Of a DNA stretch of 64,000 bases, positions 10,872-21,094 are shown one piece after another. Origin of the DNA: Meghimatium bilineatum (lineage: Eukaryota > Mollusca > Gastropoda > Stylommatophora > Philomycidae); the NCBI GenBank assembly GCA_034231615.1, contig CM067311.1:12038660-12102659 (forward strand). Direction: 5' to 3'. The position numbers and the translations under genes are program-made. The notes under the pieces were generated by a model. That model had not been told where the DNA came from and searched no databases. It worked only from the letters and a program-made list of their open reading frames with translations. Position 1 is the first letter of the stretch. The number at the start of each line of letters is the position of its first letter.

Positions 10872-11012
10872 TTCGTATTCTTCTTCTGAGTTCGTTCTCA
10901 AACTCCTGCAGATTAGTAGGATGTAGTCTGGAGAATGGAATGTGTTTTGTCATGGTTTACAGTGTGACTTTGATATCTGCATTTTTCGGTCTAAGACATC
11001 CAACCTCAACAT
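10872..11012 (-). mobile_element. F1 3' half
   Basis: The minus-oriented F1 tail runs TTCTTCTTCTGAGTTCGTTC, then CTCCTGCAGATTAGTAGGATG through to the core. The 5' half is missing. Confidence 0.75.
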
Positions 11013-11154
11013 AGCTTTGAGTATTATTATTTTTTCCCCTCATTTTCTTCAAATCTTACGCTATTTGACTTTCCTGTTAATGTCATTGGCTGACATAAAA
11101 AAGGATACAGAAAGCGACTAATGAAATTTAATGGAAACGGTTTAAATAGCGTCA

Positions 11155-11545
11155 CTTTGAAGGATATACTGCCCTGGTCATGCTGGGGTCAGAGGAAACG
11201 AGAGAGCCGACTTATTGGCAGGCAATGCGGTGATAGATGACACATTGCTGAGAAGTGATAAAGCAGACTTGATCAGGCAGTAATAAATTCATTTCAAGAT
11301 GAAGATAATGTCAATGAGGCTGAGAACGTACACATACAGAGAATGTTAGAAATGGGAGTATCTAGAGAGGAGGAAAGGAAAAGTAAATCTTTTGTATACT
11401 GAAATTGGCCCCGAAGATCACACAATCTACACCTGACCAGGACTCTGAGTCTACATACACTGAGATGGCTGCTGGATCGGAGGGTGCAGCACTTATGGGA
11501 ATGCCCCGCGTGCTATGAAGCTAGTTTCTAATCAAGAATCAGGAA
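11155..11545 (+). mobile_element. LINE B2 3' end (RNase H tail)
   Basis: The sequence is nearly identical to 32560-32925: CCTGGTCATGCTGGGGTCAG encodes PGHAGVRGNERADLLAG, the last RNase H motif, followed by the family C-terminus. It ends TAATCAAGAATC. A base missing near 11275 breaks the frame, and the 5' part is absent. Confidence 0.85.
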
Positions 11546-11685
11546 TTAAAAACTTTTGGAGGATCAACTGAAGAGTCCACAGGATTGTATAACAGACGAA
11601 AGAATAGGCTCAGATAACAATAATTATAAATTTAAAACCTTAAAACTTGATCAAGCCATGACCTTCAGTGATAGAACTCTGTACA

Positions 11686-11877
11686 GAATTAATTAGATCT
11701 ACATTTGTTACTTTTCTTGATTATTGTCGTGTTTTCCGTTGGTAACTATTTATATACTTTGTGCCGCATGCCAATAATAGCCAAGGCGACTTCAAATATA
11801 TAGATAGTAACCAATGGAAACCATGACAATAATTTTAAAAAGAAACACTTGAAGGCCTAATTAATTCTGTGCGGAGG
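11686..11877. mobile_element. Foldback element, family P, uninterrupted copy
   Basis: Arms of about 75 bp are inverted: 11688-11763 begins ACAGAATTAATTAGATCTAC, and its imperfect inverse is at 11795-11875. The spacer contains GCCAATAATAGCCAAGG. It has no coding capacity. The same element occurs at 57868-58442 with a MITE inside. Confidence 0.7.
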
Positions 11878-11879
11878 TC

Positions 11880-12387
11880 TTCTGTTGCTGACGATCATAC
11901 TCAATGCCCATTAGTACATTATTAAGCTAGTCCTTGTGAGAACAGCATTTTTGCATACCACTGTGTTAAATGCGCGGAACACACATATTTCACGCGGTAT
12001 AAGTCACGTGGCATAAGTCACGTGGTATATATTGTGAGACATCACGGACTTGGAGCAGAAGACAACACATGCAAGAAATATTTCAACAATGGCGACGGAT
12101 AGATATCAAATACCACATCGTTTCAGCATTAAAGTCATCCCGTATTTTCTATTCCTCCCCACCCCCAAACAGACGGGTATGTGGCGCTCGAAATTTTGTA
12201 AATTTATTTTCCGTGACACTCCTGCAAGTATCTATGCGGTTTCCTCCTCCAGGAGACAAAAGGTATACGGTGGTACATTTGAAAACCGCTAGTCTAGCAA
12301 TTGATTACTTTATATCTCAGCTGCTACTTCCAGTAAGCGAAGATTAATTTCTCACGTCAACGTTCCTGAATATTCTAGTCTTTCTTA
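11880..12387. other. No recognisable feature
   Basis: Overlapping 80- and 92-codon frames (12050-12347) show no motif I can name. Confidence 0.4.
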
Positions 12388-13060
12388 TATCACAGTATAT
12401 ATGTTATGTTATATCACAGTATATCTGTTATGTTATTATCACAGCATATCTGTTATGCTATATCACAGTATATCTGTTATGTTATATCACAGTATATCTG
12501 TTATGTTATATCACAGTATATCTGTTATGTTATTATCACAGTATATCTGTTATGTTATATCACAGTATATCTGTTATGTTATATCACAGTATATCTGTTA
12601 TGTTATATCACAGTATATCTGTTATGTTATATCACAGTATATCTGTTATGTTATATCACAGTATATCTGTTATGTTATATCACAGTATATCTGTTATGTT
12701 ATATCACAGTATATCTGTTATGTTATATCACAGTATATCTGTTATGTTATATCACAGTATATCTGTTATGTTATATCACAGTATATCTGTTATGTTATAT
12801 CACAGTATATCTGTTATGTTATATCACAGTATATCTGTTATGTTATATCACAGTATATCTGTTATGTTATTATCACAGCATATCTGTTATGCTATATCAC
12901 AGTATATAGGGTATGTTATATCATAGTATATAGGGTATGTTATATCACAGCATATCTGTTATATTACAGTATATCTGTTATGTTATATCACAGTATAGCT
13001 GTTATGTTATATCACAGTATAGCTGTTATGTTATATTACAGTATATATGGTGTGTTGTAT
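12388..13060. repeat. Minisatellite, 24-bp unit, about 27 copies
   Basis: The unit starts TATATCACAGTATATCTGTT. It is very uniform from 12480 to 12870 and diverges at both ends. The array continues in pieces to about 13580 around the F1 and F2 insertions. Three forward frames are open only because the unit length is a multiple of three. Confidence 0.96.
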
Positions 13061-13339
13061 TTTCTTCTTCTATGTTCGTTCTCAAACTCCTGCAGATTAG
13101 CAGGATGTAGTCTGTAGAACGGAATGCGTTGTGTCATGGTTTACAGCACTGCTGCAATATCTGCGCCTTTCGGCCTGACACATCCGACTTCAGCATGGAT
13201 TTGGGTCACTGACCCTATATGGGATGGGACAGCCAACTCCGTCCCATAACCTCCTTAGTCGCCTTTTACGACATGCGTGGAAGGTAAACAGTGATGCTGT
13301 TCTTTGCTCCCCTTTCGGGCTCCCGCAACACACGGGCGT
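13061..13339 (-). mobile_element. F1 short retroposon inserted in the array
   Basis: This is a full-length minus copy. It is bounded by GGTGTGTTGTAT (13049-13060) and GGTGTGTTATAT (13340-13351), one mismatch, both part of the surrounding minisatellite. The array sequence resumes on the right. Confidence 0.88.
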
Positions 13340-13387
13340 GGTGTGTTATATCACAGTATATGTTATGTTATGTTATATATATGTTAT

Positions 13388-13528
13388 CCACCGCCGAAGA
13401 CGGATGTGTCGGACCATTGGTGCAAATAAAACGGCGACACAACGCATTTTCATTCTCTGGACTACATCCTGCTGGATATCTAGTGGGACAGAGATCCAGC
13501 GGGAGTTTGAGAGTGAAGAAGAAGAAGA
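13388..13528 (+). mobile_element. F2 short retroposon inserted in the array
   Basis: This F2 copy (CCGCCGAAGACGGATGTGTC through a GAA tail) is flanked by ATATGTTAT at 13379-13387 and 13529-13537. Both flanks are remnants of the 24-bp array. Confidence 0.87.
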
Positions 13529-13789
13529 ATATGTTATGTTATTTCACAGCACCTTTGGTATGGTATATAACAGTATCTTATTCTGATTAATATTTTTTTA
13601 AAGGAGGGAGGGATGGATATTTTTGGAATAATTTAGCAAGAAAGAGGTTCATGATTTTTTTTTAGATAAGTAAGGAAGGAAGGAAAGAATTTCTGAAATT
13701 TTGAGAGTTTGTGGATACAAGGGGAGGGAGAAGGGGGTAAAATGACAGCCTTAAAATTGCTGATGTAATAATGGACAACCCCCTCTCCC

Positions 13790-14021
13790 CCTACCTCGTT
13801 CATTCTCAAACTCCTGCAAATTAGTTGTGTCGTGATTTACAATTTAACTGCGATATCTCCGCCTTTTCGACCTGATACACTTCAACGTTAGTTCTGTGCG
13901 ATTTCGACATGTGCTGAGACAGCAAACTGCACCACCCTCCAACCGCCTTAGTCGTCTCATACGACATACTTGGTAGGTAACAGTGATGCTGTTCCCCTAT
14001 ACGGCTCCAACAACAATCGGG
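13790..14021 (-). mobile_element. F1 short retroposon, old copy
   Basis: The order of F1 landmarks is kept in reverse: CGTTCATTCTCAAACTCCTG, the core region, CCTTAGTCGTCTCATACGAC and CAACAACAATCGGG. Many substitutions and small deletions indicate age. Confidence 0.7.
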
Positions 14022-14111
14022 TTATTATTATTATAAAATTTTAATTTGTCACTCCTATTAATTCAAAACATTGTTTTCCAAACATCTTTATTTGTAATGT
14101 TGTACACTCAT

Positions 14112-15300
14112 CACTGATGTTCTGTTACATACATGGATAGTATGGCGAAAATGGTAGATGCAAGAGTCCAACACATAATCACCGAAACATCAAGAAACCT
14201 AAGTAACTCTGTGCACCTACGCTGCGTATCTACTCTTCGCAGATGATCAAGGTATAATACATGAATCTGAAAGCTGAAGATTGGTGAGATAGACCTGTGC
14301 AACTGTGGACTGAGCCCAGAGACTGCAGAACACATTCTTCATGCCTGTCAACTCTACAAAGAAGAGAGGGAGAAAATATGGCCTACTGAGACGGCACTGC
14401 TTCCAGACTTGAGGGGTTCCATGGATGACCTGAAGCGAATCACACAATTCATTGAAGCTATTGGTGCTTTAACCTGATATCTGACTGAAGAACGACGAAG
14501 AAGAAGAAGAATACATGAATCTGAAGGCGAATTACAAAGACACACACATTACTTACAGGCGGCCTGCGAACAATACAATAGGACATTAAACACATTAAAA
14601 ACAGACACTATAAAAATATGACAGAACAGCTGAAGAACAACAGAACAGTTGCATGTGTATGTTAGCGAAATAAAACTAAAACAGACATCACAATTACAAT
14701 ATCTAAGAAACATTTTTACAGAAGATGGCAAAATTGATTGAGAAATCGAGATGAGGAGCCATAAAAGAAAACGCTGTAACATACCAACTGACACCGCGGT
14801 TTACAAACTTAGCGATCAACATGGCAACCAACATGGCAACATGGCAGCCAACATGGCAACATGGCAACCAAAATACATATAATAAAGAACATCTTTATAC
14901 CAATTTTATGATAACAGTGCCAAGAATGGCTGCTGACAAAATAACTCTTGAGAAAGATTATAACATGTGAGATGAAATGCATCAGAAAGGCCATAAACTT
15001 GACCTGACGATACATAATGAGAAACGAAGACATCAGAACAACATGCAAAAAATATACAGAGAAACAACAGATCAACTGGTTCGGACACCTTATGCAAATG
15101 GAACCATCACAACCAGTCATCAGGCATACAACAGTAGAAAAAACGGCTTCAAAACAAGAAGAAGACCAAGAACAAGATGGTAAGATTCAATCAGAGAGAT
15201 TGTTTAAAAAAAACACGGCCTAATCATGTCAAGCTCAGCATATAGAGTCCTGGAGTAACATGATCGACTACGCCATTCGGCATAGCACTGGCTGATTGAT
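14112..15300 (+). mobile_element. LINE C, 3' part, broken
   Basis: Pieces in changing frames match the minus-strand element at 28561-29695. They are the RT segment around the FADD-type motif (14130-14270), a thumb segment (LIEKSR...AVTYQLTP), and WFGHLMQME with RRRPRTRW near 15070-15180. The end is YAIRHSTG followed by TGATTGATTGA. A nested LINE (14275-14509) and a small CAACATGGCAAC expansion (14816-14872) interrupt it. It is not functional. Confidence 0.75.
14275..14509 (+). mobile_element. Short LINE B-type insertion nested in LINE C
   Basis: The frame reads IGEIDLCNCGLSPETAEHIL, HACQLY and onward to ALT*, a C-terminal zinc-knuckle-like region (C-N-C, H, C), then a GAA tail. It is bounded by AATACATGAATCTGAAAGC (14256-14274) and the same with one change (14510-14528). 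This is a TSD-proven 235-bp 5'-truncated insertion. Confidence 0.85.
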
Positions 15301-15304
15301 TGAG

Positions 15305-16202
15305 TGCAACAAAGTTAGCCAAAGCCAGAAAACTTCAACTCCCCACGACATCTAACATCATTTCTGCACAGACAATAAATAGATAGATTTATATATTAAA
15401 TTTATATACTTGGTAAATGTATTTAGATTTAAAAGATAAATGTAACCTTGCACTTATCGATATTACAAAATTACCTGAAAAGCTTTGATGTTCCGGCTTA
15501 CATATTCACTCGCGTCGTGGAAACCCTTTATTGTAGTACTAATTGATTATTGAATTGGTTCTCTCTGTGGTTTTGATGTACTTAGGACGTCTGGAATTTA
15601 GAAGATCAAAGCATTACATTAGCTTTCATTATGAAATTACTTGTTTCGTGACAGTTTTCTGCACGTGAAACTCACATAGCTCGGTGTATTTTAGGACGAT
15701 GTACTGTAACACAAAAAAGTGAAAACAATACCTCAATTTAACTCCTCTGCACTCATAGAAGATCATTAACAACACACAACAGCAGATGTTCTCAATTTGC
15801 TACTTTCTAACACATCTGTAATTAATGATTGTGAAAACTCATCAAAACACGATGGTTTGTAGCAGAGCCTGTTCAGGGCGTAGCTATCAACACGTTTTTG
15901 TTTTGGTTGTTGTGATTTTCTAAGCAATGTAAATATGTTTGTTATTGCGTCTATTGTATATTGTCTATTTCCAGGTGGAAGATTGTTGATAACATTCACA
16001 CTTACCGTTAAGCGCAGGGTATGATCTTTAAGTTTCTGTTGAAGGCCAGATGTGACACCTGAGTCGTACCTGAGTCCATGCTTGTGGATGGTTGTCGTGA
16101 TGTTATCTACCCATCTCTTATTATGGCGGCGTCATTATTGAAATTTAAACAGTCTGGATACACAATTCATGCGGTAATTTAATTTGGTACTACTTGACGT
16201 CT
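15305..16202. other. No gene; shared trace at the left edge
   Basis: At 15305-15385 the sequence CAACTCCCCACGAC...GACAATAAATAGATAG is echoed on the minus strand at 27250-27330, and more weakly near 29800, so it may be a LINE C 3' UTR. A 77-codon minus frame (15766-15999) has no recognised motif. Confidence 0.4.
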
Positions 16203-16210
16203 ATCGCAGG

Positions 16211-16439
16211 CAGTGCCGGATTTACCTATAAGATAAACAAGCTATAGGGCTCCCACTTTTTTGGGGCCCCCAAAACTTTTTTACTACACTATCTATATAT
16301 TCTTAATCGTTAAAGGGCTCCATATCTCAAATAGCCTAGGTCCCCATATCTCAAATAGCCTAGGTCCCCATATCTCAAATAGCCTAGTTCCCCATATCGT
16401 AAATAGCTTAGGGCCCTAGCAAGTCTAAATCTGGCCCTG
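16211..16439. mobile_element. hAT-type MITE, 229 bp
   Basis: The ends are inverted repeats: CAGTGCCGGATTTA on the left and the inverse of CAGGGCCAGATTTA on the right. The flanks are 8-bp duplications, ATCGCAGG (16203-16210) and ATCGCAAG (16440-16447), as expected for hAT. Inside, a 24-bp unit (ATATCTCAAATAGCCTAGGT plus CCCC) is repeated about four times. It has no transposase, so it is non-autonomous. Confidence 0.78.
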
Positions 16440-16596
16440 ATCGCAAGCGATGATTAGTTCATGTTTCAGATTTGTGTTATTGCATGTCTCTGGTGTGAGC
16501 GAATATGACTGAAAAATCCAAATTCGGCACATTTATGGTCAGAATTGGACATTTGTGTTTTTGTTGTGTCCTTTGGTTAGTTGATTGGTTGGTTGC

Positions 16597-16830
16597 TGAC
16601 CCAGCAGTCCATGGGCTGATACCCTTTGACCCAATGCCATTAAAAAGGCATATTGCTGGGAAGTCTGTGGATTTTCGGCCGTCCCCGGGCTAGAGCCAGA
16701 GAATAACTAACACACCATCAGGAAGGTAGATTTCAACGTATGCACTGCTCCAAGCCACTGTAGCCAGGATATCGTTCACTGTGCTATTTCCCCGCTACCA
16801 ATTGACTTCTGGTTTGTGTCCTTTCGGCCA
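16597..16830 (-). mobile_element. tRNA-derived SINE, family W
   Basis: Minus-strand homology to 37712-37945 includes GGTAGCGGGGAAAT, GGATATC, CACTG and a weak B box. The 3' body contains CCATCAGGAAGGTAG (plus sense). The tRNA-like head is diverged. Confidence 0.65.
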
Positions 16831-16839
16831 GCACATTTT

Positions 16840-17770
16840 CTCTGTACCTGTCCATAGATGCAGAGCATATACTTCAAGAATGTCACTGAATATGAATAGC
16901 AGAGACAAACATACAGGTACAAAGAAACAACTCTGGTCTACGCACATTAGTACTTGACCACACACTGTCAAGTTTATGAAAGAGATACAATTTTAGATAA
17001 AGACGTGCTCCAGATGAGACAAATAAGAGGAAAAATAAAAAGAAACTTAAAACAATTTATGCACCTTAAATTAGAAAAATGGCTTGACCTTTCACTGTCA
17101 TGGGAGTGCGGTATGGAACAATTAACCTTATACAGGCAGCCCCCGACGTTGTGTATTTTCCTTAAAGTTCTGTCCAGATGTTTGCTATTCTTACTATAGG
17201 CCTATTCCAAATTCTAGTTCTTCCCGTATTCAGTGACCTACACATTCTTCATTGTACTCAGTGGGGATTCTATGACATTTATAACACAGTGATGCTGGTC
17301 AGTTCGTTTCTATAGTATCTCATCTTTCATATTTTTTTGTCTGTGATTTTTAGCTCGTTCTTGTATTGACGGAGTTAACAAGGTAACCAAAAAATAGTAA
17401 CACTGCGGTCTGTCGCTAGAACTCACTAAGGAGGTTGGGCGTGGAGTTGAATATCCCAAACGTGATGGATCGCTTTGATGAAGTCTGATGAAAACCCATG
17501 CATGAACTGCTTGGAGGTACTCAACCCGCTTATACCCCGAGGTTGCAAGAACATCACGACAATGTTAGAAGCTCTTTAGAAGAAGATTGCCCAAGTCGTC
17601 GTAGCATTTCATGATGTCGCCAGATTGAGTTACAATAGACAACTAGAATTTAAAATGGTTCTTGAAAACCTTCTCATCAAATAGAATGCCAGAGAAACTC
17701 CAATGTAAATCTGAAAGTAAAAATCCACCATGTAGCATGTGAAACAAGAGAGAAATGTATTATTTAAAAG
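16840..17770. other. No gene; F1 head remnant near 17390-17500
   Basis: Around 17385-17490, AATAGTAACACTGCGGTC and CTCACTAAGGAGGTTGGGCG are a decayed F1 head in plus orientation. The rest has only short frames without motifs. Confidence 0.45.
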
Positions 17771-17779
17771 GGAAATATT

Positions 17780-18480
17780 ATTATCACAACATCCTCATCA
17801 TCACCATCATGAATGTGTTCATTGTTATCAACATCAGTATCATCAATAGCAGTATCATCATTATCAACATCAGTATGTATCATCGTTATTAACATCAGAA
17901 TCGTGGTTATCATCATCATAATATTGGTTATTATCATCATAAATATCATCATTATCAACATCAGTATCATTATTGTCACAGCATTATCATAATTATCATC
18001 ATCAGTATCATCGCTATCAATATCGGTATCATCATTATGACATATGTATCAATGTTATCAACATAAGAATCATCATTATCAACATTATTAGTATCATTAT
18101 AAACTCCGGTATCATCATTATCAACTCCAGTATCATCATTATCAATTCCAGTATCATCATTATCAATTCCAGTATTATCATTATCAATTCCAGTATCATC
18201 ATTATAAACTCCAGTATCATCATTATCAATTCCAGTATCATCATTATAAACTCCAGTATCATCATTATCAATTCCAGTATCATCATTATCAATTCCAGTA
18301 TCATCATTATCAATTCCAGTATCATCATTATCAATTCCAGTATCATCATTATCAATTCCAGTATCATCATTATAAACTCCAGTATCATCATTATCAACAT
18401 CAGTAGTATCATTACCGACATCAATAGCATCATTATCAACATCAGTATCATGGTTACCAACATCAACGTCAGTAACACGA
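17780..18480. repeat. Minisatellite, 21-bp unit, about 30 copies
   Basis: The unit is close to ATCATCATTATCAATTCCAG plus T, uniform from 18110 to 18395 and looser ATC-rich copies outside. The minus frame would give an acidic heptad-like repeat (DTGIDND). The plus frame is equally open, so translation is unproven. Confidence 0.95.
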
Positions 18481-18752
18481 GGAATAAGATCAGAAATAGG
18501 TTTATTCTCTCTAGCTGTATGGGTTATATTTTCTGCTGTAATATCTTCTGGTAATCCCTCTAACAAATTCAATAAATATCGTCTGTGTATAAACAGTGCT
18601 TTTAGTGGATTTTCTGAGATTGAGCTAAAGTCCCGGTACACTCAAGCTTGAATAATAATGTAATACTACTCATGAGCACATGTATAGATTTTGTTTACAA
18701 ACTATAGAATGTCTCCCAACACGGGATCTGTAAATCACCTAGTGAAGACCTG

Positions 18753-19841
18753 TCATGTGACGTATTCCTTCCAGAACGTTGTCTTGATGAACTCTCTGAA
18801 CCTCTCTCTGGCTTGGGCGATGTGGCTTGCATTTTCTAGCGATGTATTCATATTATCTTTAATGTCGGCAGTCCATCGTCTTCTTGGTCTGCCCCTTCTC
18901 CCCTCCCAGGCACTCTTCCCTCCATTATTTGTCTTTCTAAACAGTTATGTCTCTTTATATGACCAAACAGGCGTAGTTTTCTTTTTTGTTATTGTGTTTA
19001 GTAACCAACACTCTGGAATATTCAGTGTGTTTATAATATCTGAGTTTCTGATTTTATCCTTCCATGATATTCTAAGTATCTTTCTGTAGCATTTCAGCTC
19101 GAAGGCGTTGATCTTCTTTGCCGCTGTTTTACTTAGAGTCCATGTTTCACAGCCGTATGTTGCAACCGGAAAAATAAAAATTCGTAACATTAGCACTTTC
19201 GTTTCTAGTTTGTTGTTTTTCCATATGTTTTTCAGCCGTGTTATTTTGCAATATGCCATTGCCAATCTCTTCCTTATTTCTGCCATGCAGTCTCCTGCAC
19301 CGTCGATGTTTGCTCCTATGTATTCAAATTTATCCACACATTCTATCTCGGTATTGTCTATTCTGATTTTTGGTTGTTGTGTTGTTATATCTGTTGACAT
19401 GATTTTTGTTTTCTGCGTGTTTAAATACAAATTTTGTGCTTCGCTATATTTCTTTGTGTTCTTTATTAGTTGTTCCAATCCCTTTATATCGTTTGAAAGA
19501 AGTACTGTGTCGTCTGCGTAGCGTAGTTCCGGGATTAGGAATCCACCTATGTTTAAAGCATAGTAGTCAGTGTTGTGTATGTCTTCTCTCACCTTCCTCA
19601 TTATACTTTCAGCGTAGATGTTGAACAGGTATGGGGAGAGTGTGCACCCTTGCCGTACTCCACTCTGTATCTCAAACCACTCTGAGAGATCGTCCTCTAA
19701 CTTCACTGCAGCCTTTTGATCTTGGTAAAGTTCCTCTATTAGATGAATCAGATGTCTTGGGATACCCATGCTGTTCATTATCTCCCATAGTTGCTGGTGT
19801 TGGACGCAGTCGAACGCTTTTGAGTAATCTAGGATGAATCT
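18753..19841 (-). mobile_element. LINE D, 5'-truncated, TSD-bounded
   Basis: The insert carries the second half of an RT gene and is bounded by the perfect duplication GTGAAGACCTG (18742-18752 and 19842-19852). It ends right after the stop codon (CACATGA). The C-terminal part (GRRGRPRRRWTADIKDN, then FWKEYVT*) lies in another frame, so a frameshift occurs near 18990. A related end is at 25555-25903. Confidence 0.9.
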
Positions 19842-19895
19842 GTGAAGACCTGCCCTTCCAAAATTCCCTATAGATGCTGTAGAAAAAGTGAGCAC
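18945..19895 (-). CDS. Reverse transcriptase fragment of LINE D
   Basis: This 316-codon open frame shows motif A (ILDYSKAFD, residues 21-29), SGVRQGCTLSPYLF (78-91), the catalytic YADD (126-129), KTKIM, a YIGA motif and the thumb signature YGCETWTLSK. Family knowledge: it copies element RNA into DNA at a nicked target. The first 17 or so residues lie outside the element, since the insertion begins at 19841, so the start codon is accidental. It lacks the endonuclease and N-terminal RT and is frameshifted at its C-terminus, so it is not expected to be active. Confidence 0.85.
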   Translation of the reverse strand: MLTFSTASIGNFGRAGLHRFILDYSKAFDCVQHQQLWEIMNSMGIPRHLIHLIEELYQDQKAAVKLEDDLSEWFEIQSGVRQGCTLSPYLFNIYAESIMRKVREDIHNTDYYALNIGGFLIPELRYADDTVLLSNDIKGLEQLIKNTKKYSEAQNLYLNTQKTKIMSTDITTQQPKIRIDNTEIECVDKFEYIGANIDGAGDCMAEIRKRLAMAYCKITRLKNIWKNNKLETKVLMLRIFIFPVATYGCETWTLSKTAAKKINAFELKCYRKILRISWKDKIRNSDIINTLNIPECWLLNTITKKKTTPVWSYKET

Positions 19896-20475
19896 AACTT
19901 TTACCGTGATCGCTTATTCATAACTATTTTCAGCTCCTTGTATTATTTCCTTGCACTTTCATCTGCGAGAATTATTTCTCTGCCAACAACCAACTCTGCT
20001 TATTTGAATTATAATCACATCGTGATTACTTCAATGTTCTAACCAATTGCCATGTGTCGGAGGCTACATTAGTTATTCAGTGCAAACCTTCTGAACATAA
20101 TCTAAATTATAGTTCGTCTGTTAAGTGTAAGATTGGTTATAGCGGATATCTGGTTCTTACGGGATATCCGGTTTTAGCGGATCTTCCAACACTTTTAATG
20201 TCACTGATACATAATGGTTGCCAGCATCCGGGCATGATATTCATATTTCTCTTCATTTTTCTTTGTCGTTTCATTACTTCTGACGTTTTTTCTCTATTAA
20301 ATTGTTGTTGTGATTATAGATATCTAGTAAGGAGCTATGTTCTTCTTGTGTATTTAGATGACTGCAGACAAGTGTATCTAGTTTGTTTAGAAAGTTGTTG
20401 TTTTCCATGCTGTATTATTTGCGTTAGCTCGCATATATTGAAGTTGCTTGTTTATTATTCTGTAAGATGTATAAG
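19853..20475. other. No recognisable feature
   Basis: A 171-codon plus frame (20054-20569) is T-rich and hydrophobic without recognisable domains. Its 3' part overlaps a LINE end in another frame, so it is not called a gene. Confidence 0.4.
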
Positions 20476-20479
20476 ATGT

Positions 20480-20670
20480 GTCAGGGTAAAGTCAAAGGGA
20501 AGCGAGCAAGAGGTAGGCAGAGATAGAAGTAGGAAAGTAATATCACACGATGTGCATGTTACAGTCTAGCAGAGTGCACCACCAAGACAAGAGGCAGGAG
20601 ATGTTGCAGATACGTTGCAGCCAACATTCGTTGCGTAGACGGCACTTGATGATGATGAAGATGTGCCATG
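20480..20670 (+). mobile_element. LINE A-type 3' terminus
   Basis: The translation KGKRARGRQR in one frame, and NIRCVDGT* followed by a TGATGATGATGA tail, match the last part of the A/D LINE group (GRQR..., then RHGT-like end, GAT tail). It has frameshifts and is short. Confidence 0.6.
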
Positions 20671-20754
20671 ATTATGTAGACGAACAGGGAGAACTTGATG
20701 AAAAGAGAAGTGAACAAATTAAGAAGATCTGACAACACTGCGTATGGAACCCCC

Positions 20755-20835
20755 CAAAAAAAGAAATTTTTCTTCAACGTGTATTTCAAACCGCTGCAGA
20801 TTAGCATGATGTATTCCGGAGAACAGAATGCGTTG
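20755..20835 (-). mobile_element. F1 3' fragment beside a derived array
   Basis: CTGCAGATTAGCATGATGTA, then CCGGAGAACAGAATGCGTTG, is the F1 stem-loop and adjacent bases in reverse. The sequence runs without a break into the 43-bp array. Confidence 0.75.
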
Positions 20836-21094
20836 TTTCATTGTGTATGCTGTTCCTCAGATCGCATATGTAGCAATGTTTCATTCTGTATGCTGTTCCT
20901 CAAATCGCATATGTAGCAATGTTTCATTCTGTATGCTGTTCCTCAGATCGCATATATAGCAATGTTTCATTCTGTATACTGTTCCTCAGATCGCATTTGT
21001 AGCAATGTTTCATTCTGTATACTGTTCCTCATATCGCATATGTAGCAATGTTTCATTCTGTATACTGTTCCTCAGATCGCATATGTAGCAATGT
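20836..21094. repeat. Minisatellite, 43-bp unit, 6 copies
   Basis: The unit starts TTTCATTCTGTATGCTGTTC. Its first copy (TTTCATTGTGTATGCTGTTC) is the direct continuation of the F1 fragment (consensus GTGTCATGGTTTACAGCATT), so the array appears to be an amplified internal piece of F1. Confidence 0.9.

Noticed and set aside
12401..13117. Overlapping plus-strand frames up to 238 codons
   Set aside because: The 24-bp repeat unit keeps all frames open; the peptides are simple ISVMLYHS-type repeats.
20054..20569. 171-codon frame as a membrane protein gene
   Set aside because: Hydrophobicity follows from T-rich DNA; the 3' part overlaps a LINE end in another frame, and no motif is recognisable.
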